From assembly GCF_000186865.1 (NCBI RefSeq), contig NW_008705576.1, forward strand, positions 79,756 to 143,755: DNA of 64,000 nucleotides, in the 5' to 3' direction. Numbering within the stretch: the stretch's first letter is position 1; each line of letters starts with the position of its first letter. The translations under genes and the position numbers were made by a program. The DNA is from Aureococcus anophagefferens. Lineage: Eukaryota > Sar > Pelagophyceae > Pelagomonadales > Pelagomonadaceae. The notes beneath the pieces are model-generated. The model searched no databases, had not been told where the DNA came from, and saw only the letters and a list, made by a program, of their open reading frames with translations. This document shows positions 38,807 through 48,056 of this stretch, piece after piece.

Positions 38807-40504
38807 TCAGGGGAGGTTGCCGAGCTTCGCGGCCCGTCGCTTCTGCGACGCGGCGATGGCGTCGGCGAGGGACCCGCCGCCGCCGCCGCCCGCCGGTTTC
38901 GGCGCCGGCGGCGGCGCCGCGGCCTTGGGCTTGGCCTTTTTCAGCTGCTTGCCCGCGGCGATCTGCGCCATGAGGTCCATGCCCCCCCCCGCCGCGGGCT
39001 TCGGCGCCGGCGGGGCCGTGGACTTCTTCTTCAGCTTCTTCCCCGCCTGGATCTGCGACAGCAGGTCGCCGCCGCCGCCCGCCGGCGCGGCGGCCTTCTT
39101 CGTCGGCGGCGGGATCGACACCTTCTTCGGCGCGGGCGACGCCACCGACGCGCCGAAGAGCAGCGCGGGATCCAGGCCCTCGGCGCGCATCTTCTGCTCC
39201 ACGGCGCCCTGGGGCAGGTGCATCTTGAGCATCATGTTGAATTTCTTCAGCTTCGGGTCGTCCGCGGCGCCGGGCTTGACGGCCGCGGCCGCGGGCGCCG
39301 GCGGCGCCGCGGGCGCGCCGCCGCCGCCGCCGCCGCCGCCGCCGGAGCCGCCGGAGCCGGCGCCGAAGAGGAGGGCCGGGTCGACGCCCTCGGCGCGCAT
39401 CTTCTGCTCGACGGCGCCCTGGGGCAGGTGCATCTTGAGCATCATCTCGTACTTCTTGAGCTTCGGATCGCCGCCGCTCGGCGCGGGCGGCGGCGCGGGC
39501 GCGGGCGCGGCGCGCGGCGCGGGCGGCGGCGCCGGCGCGGCGGCGACCGCGGGCGCGGCGGAAACGACCGGCGGCGGCGGCGGCGCGGCGGCCTGCTTGT
39601 GGCCGAGGTCGAGCGTCCGCTGCGACGCGGCCGTCGCCTTCGCTTTCGACGTGTTCGTGATGCACCACTGGATGGACGCGCGCCACTCGTCGAACTGGGC
39701 CTGGTCCGGCGCCCGCAGCGCGAAGCCGTCCTTCTTGGGCTTGCGCGTCTCGCCGTCGATGACGAGCTCGAGGCTAAAGTAGTACGCCTCCGCGGCGTCG
39801 GAGCCCTTGCCGTGCTTGCCCCGGAAGGTCTTCGCGCCGCCGTCGCCGAACTTCGAGAGGCCGCCCAAGAAGACGGAGCCCTTCTGCACCTTCAGCGTCT
39901 CGTCGGAGAAGTACTTGAGCTCCGAGCGCTTGAGGTCCAACACGAAGTGGCGGTACTGCCAGTTCCGCCGCCCGAAGAGGGAGCTGCCGCCGCCCTTCTT
40001 GAGCAGGACGCCCCGCGTCCGCAGGCGCGCGCCGTCTTTGGCGTCCTCGAAGCAGTCGGCCTCGGCGACGCCCGCGCCCGGGAAGTCGCCCCTCTTCGGC
40101 GGCGGCGTCGCGGCCGCGGCCGGGCTCGGCGGCTCGTCGGCGGCGGCCGCGTCCGCGGCGCCGTAGATGTCGCCGAGCTCGGGCTCCGGGTCCGCGACCT
40201 CCTCGACGCTCCAGCCCGTGGCGCCCGTGCGCGTGTTGCTGTAGTACGTGTAGCCCGAGCTCTCGTCGTAGCCGCTGACGACGCCGTCGGGCAGGCTCTC
40301 CGCGGCGCCGCCGACCTCCTCCCGGCTCCAGCCCGTCGCGCCCGTGACGGAGTTGACGTAGTAGGTGTTGCCCGCGCCGTCGTCGACGGCCTGGATCGGG
40401 TCCCCGAGGAGTTCTTCCCGGGACCAGCCGGTCTGGCCCGTGCGCTGGTTGACGTAGTACTTGTTCCCGGCGCCGTCGTCGGCCTCGACGATGTCGTCGG
40501 CCAT
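38807..40504 (-). CDS. WW-like / PH / WASHC3-like motif / WH2 actin regulator, 565 aa
   Basis: ATG 40504, single exon. Three consecutive WW-like units (GNKYYVNQRTGQTGW, GNTYYVNSVTGATGW, GYTYYSNTRTGATGW) open the protein; each keeps the YY-N-TG-W core but lacks the usual first Trp. A PH domain spans about residues 155-275 (RGVLLKKGGG ... WRASIQWC). Then two near-identical blocks, LKKYEMMLKMHLPQGAV and LKKFNMMLKMHLPQGAV, each ending in MRAEG.DPALLFG, resemble the CCDC53/WASHC3 signature. WH2 actin-binding motifs follow: DLLSQIQAGKKLKK and DLMAQIAAGKQLKK, plus a weak third (LADAIAASQKRR). Polyproline linkers separate the parts. WASP-like promotion of actin assembly at membranes is a reasonable inference. 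Confidence 0.82.
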   Translation of the reverse strand: MADDIVEADDGAGNKYYVNQRTGQTGWSREELLGDPIQAVDDGAGNTYYVNSVTGATGWSREEVGGAAESLPDGVVSGYDESSGYTYYSNTRTGATGWSVEEVADPEPELGDIYGAADAAAADEPPSPAAAATPPPKRGDFPGAGVAEADCFEDAKDGARLRTRGVLLKKGGGSSLFGRRNWQYRHFVLDLKRSELKYFSDETLKVQKGSVFLGGLSKFGDGGAKTFRGKHGKGSDAAEAYYFSLELVIDGETRKPKKDGFALRAPDQAQFDEWRASIQWCITNTSKAKATAASQRTLDLGHKQAAAPPPPPVVSAAPAVAAAPAPPPAPRAAPAPAPPPAPSGGDPKLKKYEMMLKMHLPQGAVEQKMRAEGVDPALLFGAGSGGSGGGGGGGGGAPAAPPAPAAAAVKPGAADDPKLKKFNMMLKMHLPQGAVEQKMRAEGLDPALLFGASVASPAPKKVSIPPPTKKAAAPAGGGGDLLSQIQAGKKLKKKSTAPPAPKPAAGGGMDLMAQIAAGKQLKKAKPKAAAPPPAPKPAGGGGGGSLADAIAASQKRRAAKLGNLP

Positions 40505-40737
40505 GGACGCGCGCCGAGTGGGTCCTCCGGGAGAAGACGCGGCCGACGGAGGCGGGGATCACCAATTTATGGGCTGCCCATGGCCATCGTTTCCTTCCTG
40601 TTCGAGCGCTCGGAGCGGCCGAGCGCGCCGAAACCGAAATCATCGGGCCGGGCCGGCGGCGCGCGCGCGCCGCCGCCGACGCCGACGGCGGACGCGTCTT
40701 CGCAACATCTGGAGACAGGGCTTAGACAGTGGTGGCG

Positions 40738-41424
40738 CTAGAGCACGGAGGGCTCGGAGAGGTAGCGGTTGCCGGCGCCCGCCGTCGGGAGCGTCCGCTT
40801 GGCCTGCGGCGGCGGCGACCGGGGGCTGCCGATGTCCGCGGCCTCGCGGGCGGACCGCGGGGGCGTGTTCGCCGCGGGCGCCGTGTTCGCCCGCCCCCGG
40901 GCCGGCGTGCCCGGGGCGCCGGGCTTCACGGAGACGACGTCGTCGGGCCCCTCGCCGACGACGGCGGAGCCGGCGTCGCGCGAGGCGCGCGACCCCGGGA
41001 GCTGGAGGGCCCCGAGGCGCGTGGCGATGGACGACGCGGGGAGGTGGACCTTGCCGTCGGCGTGCTTGCGCATGGCGCTCTCGACCATGGCGGGCAGGTC
41101 CGCGAAGTCGTCGTCGCTGTCGGTGTCGAAGTCGGACGACGCGGCGCGCTTCATGGGCGGCGCGCCGTCGCCGCCGTCGAAGGCGACGGCCCAGGGGTGG
41201 GCCTCCCAGGCCTCGGGGTCGCCGTCGCCGGACGGCCGCGGCTCCGCGTCGTCGAGGTAGCGCCGGAGGCTGCTCGCGCGGTCGCGGTCGGCCGCGCGGA
41301 TGGACCCGTCGCTGTGCGCCCGGTGCCGTCGTCGGCCCGTGCCGCCGCCGCAGAAGAGGGAGCCGACGAGGTCGGGCAGCTCCTTGAGGGCCTCCGTCAC
41401 CGAGCTCGAGTCGCCCTTGGACAT
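40738..41424 (-). CDS. Disordered Ser/Pro/Asp-rich protein, 228 aa
   Basis: ATG 41424 to TAG 40738. Mostly low-complexity: RRRHRAHSDGSI, an acidic DFDTDSDDDFADLP patch, and several SP/TP sites (NTPPRSA, GSPRSPPP) suited to proline-directed phosphorylation. A short amphipathic helix is likely at the N-terminus (VTEALKELPDLVGSLF). No recognised domain. The frame is clean and composition matches coding neighbours. Confidence 0.55.
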   Translation of the reverse strand: MSKGDSSSVTEALKELPDLVGSLFCGGGTGRRRHRAHSDGSIRAADRDRASSLRRYLDDAEPRPSGDGDPEAWEAHPWAVAFDGGDGAPPMKRAASSDFDTDSDDDFADLPAMVESAMRKHADGKVHLPASSIATRLGALQLPGSRASRDAGSAVVGEGPDDVVSVKPGAPGTPARGRANTAPAANTPPRSAREAADIGSPRSPPPQAKRTLPTAGAGNRYLSEPSVL

Positions 41425-41742
41425 GGTCGCTTCGCGATTCGCCGCGGGTTGGCGCGAGGCGTCGGCCGCGGCGGGGCAGCCCCGGTCGCGGCTGCCCCCC
41501 CCGGGTGCGGCTCGGCCGGGCCCCGCCGACGCGACTTAGGACGCCCGCGCCCCCGCGCGTGGAGACGCTGTTAAGACGGCTTGCTCGCGTTCCCAGCCGA
41601 GCGGCACCGAAACGCTCAGAGAGATGCAAGGTCGGCAGTGCTGCGGTGCTGCCATCTTGTGCCCCTGGCTCCTATCGCTTGATCGCAGAGCTGCCACTAC
41701 CCCAGAGCATCGACTGCCGCATCGCAATCCTCGACGACCACC
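41425..41742. promoter_or_regulatory. 318-bp divergent promoter region with hairpin
   Basis: Lies between the disordered-protein gene (minus) and the formaldehyde-detoxification fusion gene (plus). It contains a perfect 9-bp inverted repeat, ggggcagcc/ggctgcccc, at 41473-41481 and 41490-41498 with an 8-bp loop. The last 120 bp before 41743 are less GC-rich. The plus-strand ATG sits in ccaccATGg, an optimal start context. Confidence 0.45.
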
Positions 41743-43821
41743 ATGGCGACGGTCATCAGCAAGGTGAAGGTGGGCGGCGGCACGCTGACGCGCGCGTCGC
41801 ACGCGTCGGCGTGCACGCAGGGCACGATGACCTTCGCCGTCTTCGTCCCCGACAGCGTCTGCGGCCCGCCGGCCGGCGGGTGGCCCGTGCTCTACTGGCT
41901 CAGTGGCCTCACGTGCACGGACGAGAACTTCTCGACCAAGGGCGGCGCCTTCGGCTTCGCCGCCAAGGAGGGCGTCGCGCTCGTCATGCCGGACACGTCG
42001 CCGCGCGGCGCGGGCGTCGCCGGCGAGGACGATTCCTACGACCTCGGCTCCGGCGCGGGCTTCTACGTCGACGCGACGGCGCCCAAGTGGGCCAAGTACC
42101 AGATGTACACCTACGTCACGAAGGAGCTCCCGGCGCTCGTGGTGGCCGAGTTCGCCATCTCGCCGACGCTCCAGAGCGTCTTCGGCCATTCCATGGGCGG
42201 CCACGGCGCGTTGACGTTCGCGATGCGCGACCCGGCCGCGTACGCGTCCGTGAGCGCCTTCGCGCCCATCACGCACCCGACGGCCGTGCCCTGGGGCCAG
42301 AAGGCCTTCGGCGAATACCTCGGCGGCGTCGAGGGCGCGCCGGACGCGTGCGACCTCGTCGAGAAAAGCGGCCCCTTCGACTTCGAGATTTTGGTCGACC
42401 AGGGCGACGCGGACACCTTCCTGACGGGCGACGTCGACCAGCTCATGCCGACCAAGTTCAAGGAGGTCTGCAAGGCCAAGAACCAGAAGCTGCGCCTGCG
42501 CACGCGCGAGGGCTACGACCACTCGTACTACTTCATCTCCTCGTTCGTGGGCGAGCACGTCGCGTTCCACGCCGCGGCCCTCCGCGCGAGGGCCCTCGCG
42601 GCCGTCGTCGACCTGCCGCCGCCGGTGCCGACGACGGCGACGTCCGTCCTCTCCCAGCTCCACAGCGCCGTCGTCGGCTGCCCCGTGATCCACCAGCCCA
42701 TCACGTGCAAGGCCATGGTCGCGTGGAAGGCCAAGGAGGACCTGAAATTGGAGACCATCGTCGTCGCCCCGCCGAAGGCCGGCGAGGTCCGCGTCAAGGT
42801 CGTCGCGAACGCGCTCTGCCACACGGACGTCTACACGTGGTCCGGCCAGGACCCCGAGGGCCTGTTCCCGTCGATCTTGGGCCACGAGGCCGGCTGCATC
42901 GTCGAGGCCGTCGGCGAGGGCGTCACGTCCGTCAGGGTCGGCGACCACGTCGTCCCGGGCTACACGCCCCAGTGCAGCGAGACGAGCTGCATCTTCTGCA
43001 TGAGTCCGAAGACGAACCTGTGCCCGAAGATCCGGTCGTCGCAGGGCAAGGGCGTCATGCCCGACGGCACGTCGCGCTTCTCCCTGGAGGACGGCACGGT
43101 GCTCTACCACTTCATGGGCTGCTCGACCTTCGCCGAGTACTCGGTCCTCGCGGAGATCTCCTGCGCGAAGATCGCGCCGACGATGCCGTTGTACAAGGCG
43201 TGCCTCTTCGGCTGCGGCGTCTCCACGGGCATGGGCGCCGTGCTCAACACGACGAAGGTCTACCCCGGCGCGACCGTCGCCGTCTTCGGCCTCGGCGCCG
43301 TCGGCCTGGCCGTGATCCAGGCGGCCAAGACCGTCGGCGCGCGGCGCATCATCGCCGTCGACATCAACCCCGACAAGTTCGAGCTCGCGCGACAGATCGG
43401 CGCCACGGACACGGTCGACCCCACGGCCTGCGAGAAGCCCGTGCAGCAGGTCATCGTGGGCATGACCCAGTGGGGCGTCGACTTCTCCTACGACTGCACG
43501 GGCAACGTCCAGGTCATGCGCGCGGCGCTCGAGTGCGCGCACCGCGGCTGGGGCACGTCCTGCGTCATCGGCGTCGCGGCGTCGGGCAAGGAGATCTCGA
43601 CGCGGCCCTTCCAGCTCGTCACGGGCCGCACGTGGGTCGGCACGGCCTTTGGGGGCTTCAAGACGCGCACGGACGTGCCCAAGCTCGTCGACCAGCACCT
43701 CGCGGGCGAGCTGCCCATCGACCACTTCATCACGCACACGCTCCAGGGCGTCGACAAGACCATGGAGGCCATCCACATCCTCGAATCCGGCAAGTGCCTC
43801 CGCTGCGTCGTCCTCTACTAG
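41743..43821 (+). CDS. Fused S-formylglutathione hydrolase - class III alcohol dehydrogenase, 692 aa
   Basis: One intron-free frame encodes two complete enzymes. Residues 1 to about 285 are S-formylglutathione hydrolase (esterase D): nucleophile [10 protein letters not shown] at Ser150, Asp in [10 protein letters not shown] (about 220), His in GYDHSYYF (about 259), the same spacing as the human enzyme. After a short alanine/proline linker, about residues 322-692 are S-(hydroxymethyl)glutathione dehydrogenase (class III ADH/GSNOR): [27 protein letters not shown], structural-zinc cysteines in CSETSCIFC...TNLC (two extra residues between the first two cysteines), NAD fold [13 protein letters not shown] and the class [14 protein letters not shown]. 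Together these turn the glutathione adduct of formaldehyde into formate plus glutathione; the two catalyse consecutive steps, so fusion could channel S-formylglutathione. Confidence 0.95.
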   Translation: MATVISKVKVGGGTLTRASHASACTQGTMTFAVFVPDSVCGPPAGGWPVLYWLSGLTCTDENFSTKGGAFGFAAKEGVALVMPDTSPRGAGVAGEDDSYDLGSGAGFYVDATAPKWAKYQMYTYVTKELPALVVAEFAISPTLQSVFGHSMGGHGALTFAMRDPAAYASVSAFAPITHPTAVPWGQKAFGEYLGGVEGAPDACDLVEKSGPFDFEILVDQGDADTFLTGDVDQLMPTKFKEVCKAKNQKLRLRTREGYDHSYYFISSFVGEHVAFHAAALRARALAAVVDLPPPVPTTATSVLSQLHSAVVGCPVIHQPITCKAMVAWKAKEDLKLETIVVAPPKAGEVRVKVVANALCHTDVYTWSGQDPEGLFPSILGHEAGCIVEAVGEGVTSVRVGDHVVPGYTPQCSETSCIFCMSPKTNLCPKIRSSQGKGVMPDGTSRFSLEDGTVLYHFMGCSTFAEYSVLAEISCAKIAPTMPLYKACLFGCGVSTGMGAVLNTTKVYPGATVAVFGLGAVGLAVIQAAKTVGARRIIAVDINPDKFELARQIGATDTVDPTACEKPVQQVIVGMTQWGVDFSYDCTGNVQVMRAALECAHRGWGTSCVIGVAASGKEISTRPFQLVTGRTWVGTAFGGFKTRTDVPKLVDQHLAGELPIDHFITHTLQGVDKTMEAIHILESGKCLRCVVLY

Positions 43822-43934
43822 GCTGGGTCGGGCGTCGCGCCGGGCCCGCGCGCGTTAAAGCTGCCAGAGGCGTGGCATCTCAGCGATCCGTTACTTGGGC
43901 CGCGCGCGGTGTGTGTGTGTGTGCAGGCCGCGGC

Positions 43935-44248
43935 CTAGTTCTTGTGGAGGAGGCCGAGCTCGAAGGCGACGCGCCGGCGCTGGAGCCGCGCGGTGATGCC
44001 GATGTCCTCGAGGGTCTCGTCGAGCTCGTCGGGGGAGAGCGTCGCGAGGAAGGCGCCGTCGCAGCCGCCGTCGACGATCGCGGCCTCGTACTGCGCGAAG
44101 TTGGGCGCGATGCTCGAGACGCGCGCGGCGACGCCCGCGGGATCGAGCGTGATGAGCGCCGCGTGGATCTGGTTCGTGCGCGGCGCGGCGACGGGCGCCG
44201 GCGGCGGCGGCGGCGGGGGCGCGGCGACGGGCGCCGCGGCGGCCGGCA

Positions 44249-44294
<46 letters not shown>

Positions 44295-44334
44295 GGACGC
44301 CGCGGGCGCCGCGGGCGGCCGGGGCGCGGCGACG

Positions 44335-44366
<32 letters not shown>

Positions 44367-45291
44367 GGCCGCGGCGGGCGCCGCCGGGGGCTTGGGCGCC
44401 GCCGGCGGCGCGGCGACGGCGGCGGGCGCCGCCGGACGCGCCGGGCGGCCGTCGTCGGCCGTCGCCTCGGCGACGAAGACGTTCTTCGCCTGCCCCAGCA
44501 TGTCCTTGAGCGCGAAGACGAACTGGTCCGGCGGCTCGTCGCCGTTCTGCACCTGCTGCGCGTACTGGATGAGGCCCGCGAGCGCCTTGGACACGCACTC
44601 CTTCTCGCGGGCCTCGAGCTCGACGCCCGCCACCGCGGGCTCGCGGTAGTAACTCGGGTCCGGCTCGGGCGCCATCACGGGCTCGGGCTTGGCCGGCGCC
44701 TCCCAGCGCTCGCCGGGCTTGAGCGGGTTCGCGTAGACGGAGTCGCGGAGGTCGACCTCGCCCTCCTGGTCGGGCCGCGCGCCGAACGTCCGGTCGATGA
44801 CGTCGAGGGATCTGCGTCTTGCCGTGCACGGACCAGTGGCGCTCGCTGCTGTCGGCCGTGAGGTCGCTCAGGTAGCCCTCGCCCGTGTTGTAGTAGGGCG
44901 TGTAGCCCGCGGGCGCCCGCGCGAAGCGCTCCTTGATCGCGCCGCCCGTCTCGAGCTTGTCGGAGCCCGCGGCGCGCGACGCGCCGTAGTCCGCGCGCTC
45001 CGGGGGCGGCGGCGGCGGCGCCTCGAAGTTTTTGGGCGGCGGCGGGGGGCGCGTCAGCGTCGCCCCGGCGGGCGGCTCGTAGTCCTCGCCGCCCTGCATC
45101 TTCTGGATGCGCTCCGCGGCGCGCTGCGACGCCTCGAGCAGCGCCTGGCGCCGGGCCTCCCGCGCGGCGTCGTCGGACATCTTCACGACGGTGAGGGGCG
45201 CGGACCGCGGCTGGACGCTCAGGAACGCCTGCGCGGCGCCGCCGAGGAGGGCCAGGGCGACGACCACCCGGGAGTGATGCGGGCCCGTCAT
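43935..45291 (-). CDS. Plastid-targeted, proline-rich protein with C-terminal SAM domain (frameshifted)
   Basis: ATG 45291. Residues 1-24 form a signal peptide (RVVVALALLGGAAQA) cleaved before Phe in AQAFLSVQPRS, the ASAFAP-like motif of heterokont bipartite plastid leaders. Then a charged helix (AREARRQALLEASQRAAERI), Pro-rich stretches and YYNTGEGYLSDL. Near 44808 the frame breaks: one surplus C in atccctcgac; without it HGKTQILDVIDRTFG reads through. A long polyproline/alanine linker precedes a C-terminal sterile-alpha-motif-like domain (FAQYEAAIVDGGCDGAFLAT, LDETLEDIGITARLQRR). SAM domains mediate protein association. Role in the plastid is unknown. The one-base break may be an assembly error. 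Confidence 0.65.
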
Positions 45292-45373
45292 CGTGCGGTT
45301 CTTCACGACCTCGCAAGACCTTCAAGCCATCGACGAGAAACGTCGGCTCATATCCGCCCGTGTTGCACCAGGT

Positions 45374-47035
45374 ATGGGCTCGATGGACGAGAATGCACCA
45401 CTTGCCGAGGCAGCCCCCGTGGGCGTCGCGAAGATCGTGTGCACGCTCCTGGAGGGCCGGAGCGTCCTGTCCACGGTCGCGCACCGGCAGCCCGTGCGCG
45501 TCCAGCCCCTGCCGTCGGCGCTCTCCGCCGCCGCCGGCGCGGCCTGCGCCGTGCTCTCGTCCCTCGGCGGCGGCCTGCTCGGCGGCGACGTCGTGGAAGT
45601 CGACGTGGACGTCGGCGCCGGCGCGACGCTCTGGTTCGGGTCCCAGTCGTCGAACAAGATCTACCGCAAGAAGCGGCGGCGCGGCCCGACGCGCGTCGAC
45701 GCCCGATACAGAGTCGCCGGCGGCGGCCTGCTCGTCGTCGCGCCGGACCCGACGGTGCCCTACGCGCGGTCGCGGTACCGAGGGACGACGCGGCTGGCGC
45801 TGGACGAGGACGCGCGCGCCGTCGTCGTCGAGTGGCTCGGGAGCGGCCGCGCGGCCGCGGGCGAGCGGTGGGCGTTCGACGAGTTCGCCGCCGAGGTCGC
45901 GGTGTTCCGCGGCGAGGAGTGCATCTGCGTCGACGCCGTGTCCCTCGGCGGCGGCGACGACGGCGGCGCGGACGTCGGGGGCGTGCCGCGGGACCACGTC
46001 GCGACGCTCTACTGCCGCGGATGCCCGGACGTCGCCGCGCGCGTCGCGGCGACGTCGCTCGCGCTCACCGTCGCCCGCGGCGCCCGCGCGCGCCGGGGCG
46101 GCGCCGAGGACGACGCGGCGAATCGCGTCGTCGCGTCGCTCGGCGGCGACGCGCTCCTGGGGTCGTCGGACGCGGGCGGCGGCGTCGTCGTCGCGCGCGT
46201 CGCGGCCGCCCGGGCCGAGGACGTCTACCGCATCCTCGCGGCCGTGCTCGCGCCCCTGGAGGCCGACCTCGGCTTCCGGCCCTACGCGGACCGCGTCGCG
46301 GCGACGAAGAGCCGCGGCGGCGTCGACGACGCGGCGCATCCGCCGCCGCCGCCGCCGCCGCCGCCGCCCGAGGAGTCGGCCCCGGTGCCCGAAGCGACGG
46401 CGTCGACGACGCGCCTCGCGTTCCAGCTCGCCGACGCGACGCTGCCGACGGGCGGCTTCGCGCACAGCGGCGGCCTCGAAGCCGCGTTCCAGCTCGGCGT
46501 CGTCCGCAAGGGCGACGACGCGGCCGTCGCGGCGTTCGCGCTCGCCGTCCGGTCGACGACCGCGACGCTCCACGCGCCCTTCCTCGCGGCGGCGCACGCC
46601 GCGGGGGGGGACGGCGCCGCCCTCGACGCGCTCAGCGCGCGCCTCGACGCGCTCCTCCGGTCCAACGCGCCCGCGCGCGACGCGAGCCGCCGCCTCGGCA
46701 CGGCGCTCCGGCGCCTGAGCGCCGAGCTCGTCGGCCTGTCCGGGCCGCCGCGCCACGCGGCCGTCGCCTTCGGCGCGCTCGCGGCCGCCGCGGGCGTGGA
46801 GGTCGGAGTAGCGCTTCTGGCCTTCGAGCACGCGCAGGTCCGCGACGTCTTCTCCGCGGCCGTGCGCCTCGGCCTCGTCGGCCCGCTCAAAGCCGCGAAG
46901 CTCCAGTTCGACGTCGCGAAGCGGCCGCCGGCGCGGCGCCGCCCGGCCGTCGCGGACGCCGCGAACGCCGCGCCGATGCTCGACGCGATCCACTGCTGCC
47001 ACGCGCAGCTCGACATGCGCCTGTTCCAGACCTAA
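45374..47035 (+). CDS. Urease accessory fusion protein UreD-UreF, 553 aa
   Basis: ATG 45374 (MGSMDENAPLAEA). Residues about 15-330 match UreD/UreH: LLGGDVVEVDVDVGAGATLW, FGSQSSNKIYRKK, ALDEDARAVVVEWLGSGR. After a polyproline run (10 prolines) residues about 360-553 match UreF: LAFQLADATLPTGGFAHSGG, LEAAFQLGVV, and a C-terminal LGLVGPLKAAKLQ (the R/G-L-G-x-x-GP region). UreD and UreF are normally separate subunits that, with UreG, load nickel and CO2-lysine into apo-urease. Here they are one polypeptide in one exon. The structural urease and UreG are not in this window. The gene suggests urea use as nitrogen source. Confidence 0.92.
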   Translation: MGSMDENAPLAEAAPVGVAKIVCTLLEGRSVLSTVAHRQPVRVQPLPSALSAAAGAACAVLSSLGGGLLGGDVVEVDVDVGAGATLWFGSQSSNKIYRKKRRRGPTRVDARYRVAGGGLLVVAPDPTVPYARSRYRGTTRLALDEDARAVVVEWLGSGRAAAGERWAFDEFAAEVAVFRGEECICVDAVSLGGGDDGGADVGGVPRDHVATLYCRGCPDVAARVAATSLALTVARGARARRGGAEDDAANRVVASLGGDALLGSSDAGGGVVVARVAAARAEDVYRILAAVLAPLEADLGFRPYADRVAATKSRGGVDDAAHPPPPPPPPPPEESAPVPEATASTTRLAFQLADATLPTGGFAHSGGLEAAFQLGVVRKGDDAAVAAFALAVRSTTATLHAPFLAAAHAAGGDGAALDALSARLDALLRSNAPARDASRRLGTALRRLSAELVGLSGPPRHAAVAFGALAAAAGVEVGVALLAFEHAQVRDVFSAAVRLGLVGPLKAAKLQFDVAKRPPARRRPAVADAANAAPMLDAIHCCHAQLDMRLFQT

Positions 47036-47219
47036 AAATGCGGGCGAGTCGTGTGTAGACGCGCGCGCAGATGTTGCCAGCACGGTCGGGGAATTCCGAC
47101 TGGCCGGAGGCGTCGGCGAGTACTATCGACCTCTATCGGAGGTACGTAGTGCGGCGCCGAGTCGCCAAAGGCAATTTTTTGCGCCGCAGGCGCGACCCGG
47201 GCGCTGGGCCCCGCGCGAT

Positions 47220-48038
47220 ATGGTCCTCTCCTCCGCCGCCTTTATCGCAGCGTTCGATGGTGATTTCCAAGGCGTCGTTGCCGCGCTTGACACGGGCACG
47301 AACGTCAATGACAGAACAGCGCCGGCGAGCGAAGACGATCCGACTTATGATAGAATGCTCGTGGTCGCGGCCCGTTTCAAACACTACGAAATAATGCGTC
47401 TTCTGCTTGAACGAGGCGCGGACCCGAACCTCCCTGATTGCGAATATTTGTGTAACACGCCTCTGATGCTAGCCGGCGACGAGCGCGCGATCGACCTGCT
47501 CGTCGCGTATGGCGCCGACGTTAATTACGCGTCAAGAACAAACGTCGAATTCGAGGATGGCCTAGGCAAGACAGCGCTCATGAGCCAAGCCGAAATGCAC
47601 CGCCTCGGATGTGTACGCGCTTTACTCAGACACGGAGCCTCGTTAAGTCTTCGCGCAGATAATGGTCGGACTGCGCTCGAGACTGTACAACGCGTGCAAC
47701 GTTATATGATTCATACGCATGATTTGAGAACGAGAGAAAAATATCAAGATGTCATCGACCTGCTCACGGCCGTCGAAACCAGCGGGTCGTGGAAGAAGTA
47801 CGTGCGGGAGCCCGTCGTCTCGCTCCTCTCGCTGCGCTACCTTTGCCTCGCCGGCCGCGCGACGCCGCCGCCGCATCTCTTGCGCTGCTTTGGATCGCCA
47901 CTGATCGCGAACGCCGACAAGGCGCGAACACGCTCACGACGCCTCGCGAGCAGCGCCGCGCGAACATCGCTCCCCGACGAGGTCTTCGAGCACATCCTGA
48001 CCTTCTGGAACTTCGCGCCGCGAATCGCGGGAACCTGA
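47220..48038 (+). CDS. Ankyrin-repeat protein, 272 aa, with conserved C-terminal WxxY...LPDEVFEHIL tail
   Basis: ATG 47220. Three to four ankyrin repeats: FDGDFQGVVAALDTG, KHYEIMRLLLERGADPN, TPLMLAGDERAIDLLVAYGAD, GKTALMSQAEMHRLGCVRAL. The C-terminal part reads SGSWKKYVREPVVSLLSLRY, then ALPDEVFEHILTFWN-like LPDEVFEHILTFWN, an F-box-like ending I associate with an expanded ankyrin family in stramenopile algae. Base composition changes inside the gene: the first 540 bp are AT-richer with codons like tta, aaa, cgt, whereas from about 47765 it is typical GC-rich host sequence. Role may be substrate adaptor for ubiquitination; inference only. Confidence 0.75.
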   Translation: MVLSSAAFIAAFDGDFQGVVAALDTGTNVNDRTAPASEDDPTYDRMLVVAARFKHYEIMRLLLERGADPNLPDCEYLCNTPLMLAGDERAIDLLVAYGADVNYASRTNVEFEDGLGKTALMSQAEMHRLGCVRALLRHGASLSLRADNGRTALETVQRVQRYMIHTHDLRTREKYQDVIDLLTAVETSGSWKKYVREPVVSLLSLRYLCLAGRATPPPHLLRCFGSPLIANADKARTRSRRLASSAARTSLPDEVFEHILTFWNFAPRIAGT

Positions 48039-48056
48039 ATGCCCAGTAGTAGCGCC

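Noticed and set aside
35469..39782. A 1,437-codon plus-strand frame spanning the M16, Cys-rich and WW-PH genes
   Set aside because: It is mostly antisense to M16 and WW-PH coding sequence and in a different frame from the Cys-rich gene; low-complexity content and the crossing of three clear genes mark it as a shadow.
41473..41498. Hairpin in the divergent promoter as a terminator or riboswitch
   Set aside because: Nine-bp GC stems are frequent by chance at this GC content, and bacterial-type terminators do not apply to a eukaryotic nuclear locus; kept only as a note in the promoter entry.
46330..46375. Polyproline run in UreD-UreF as a sign of two separate genes
   Set aside because: No stop, start or splice signal interrupts the frame, and proline runs are the usual interdomain linkers throughout this window.
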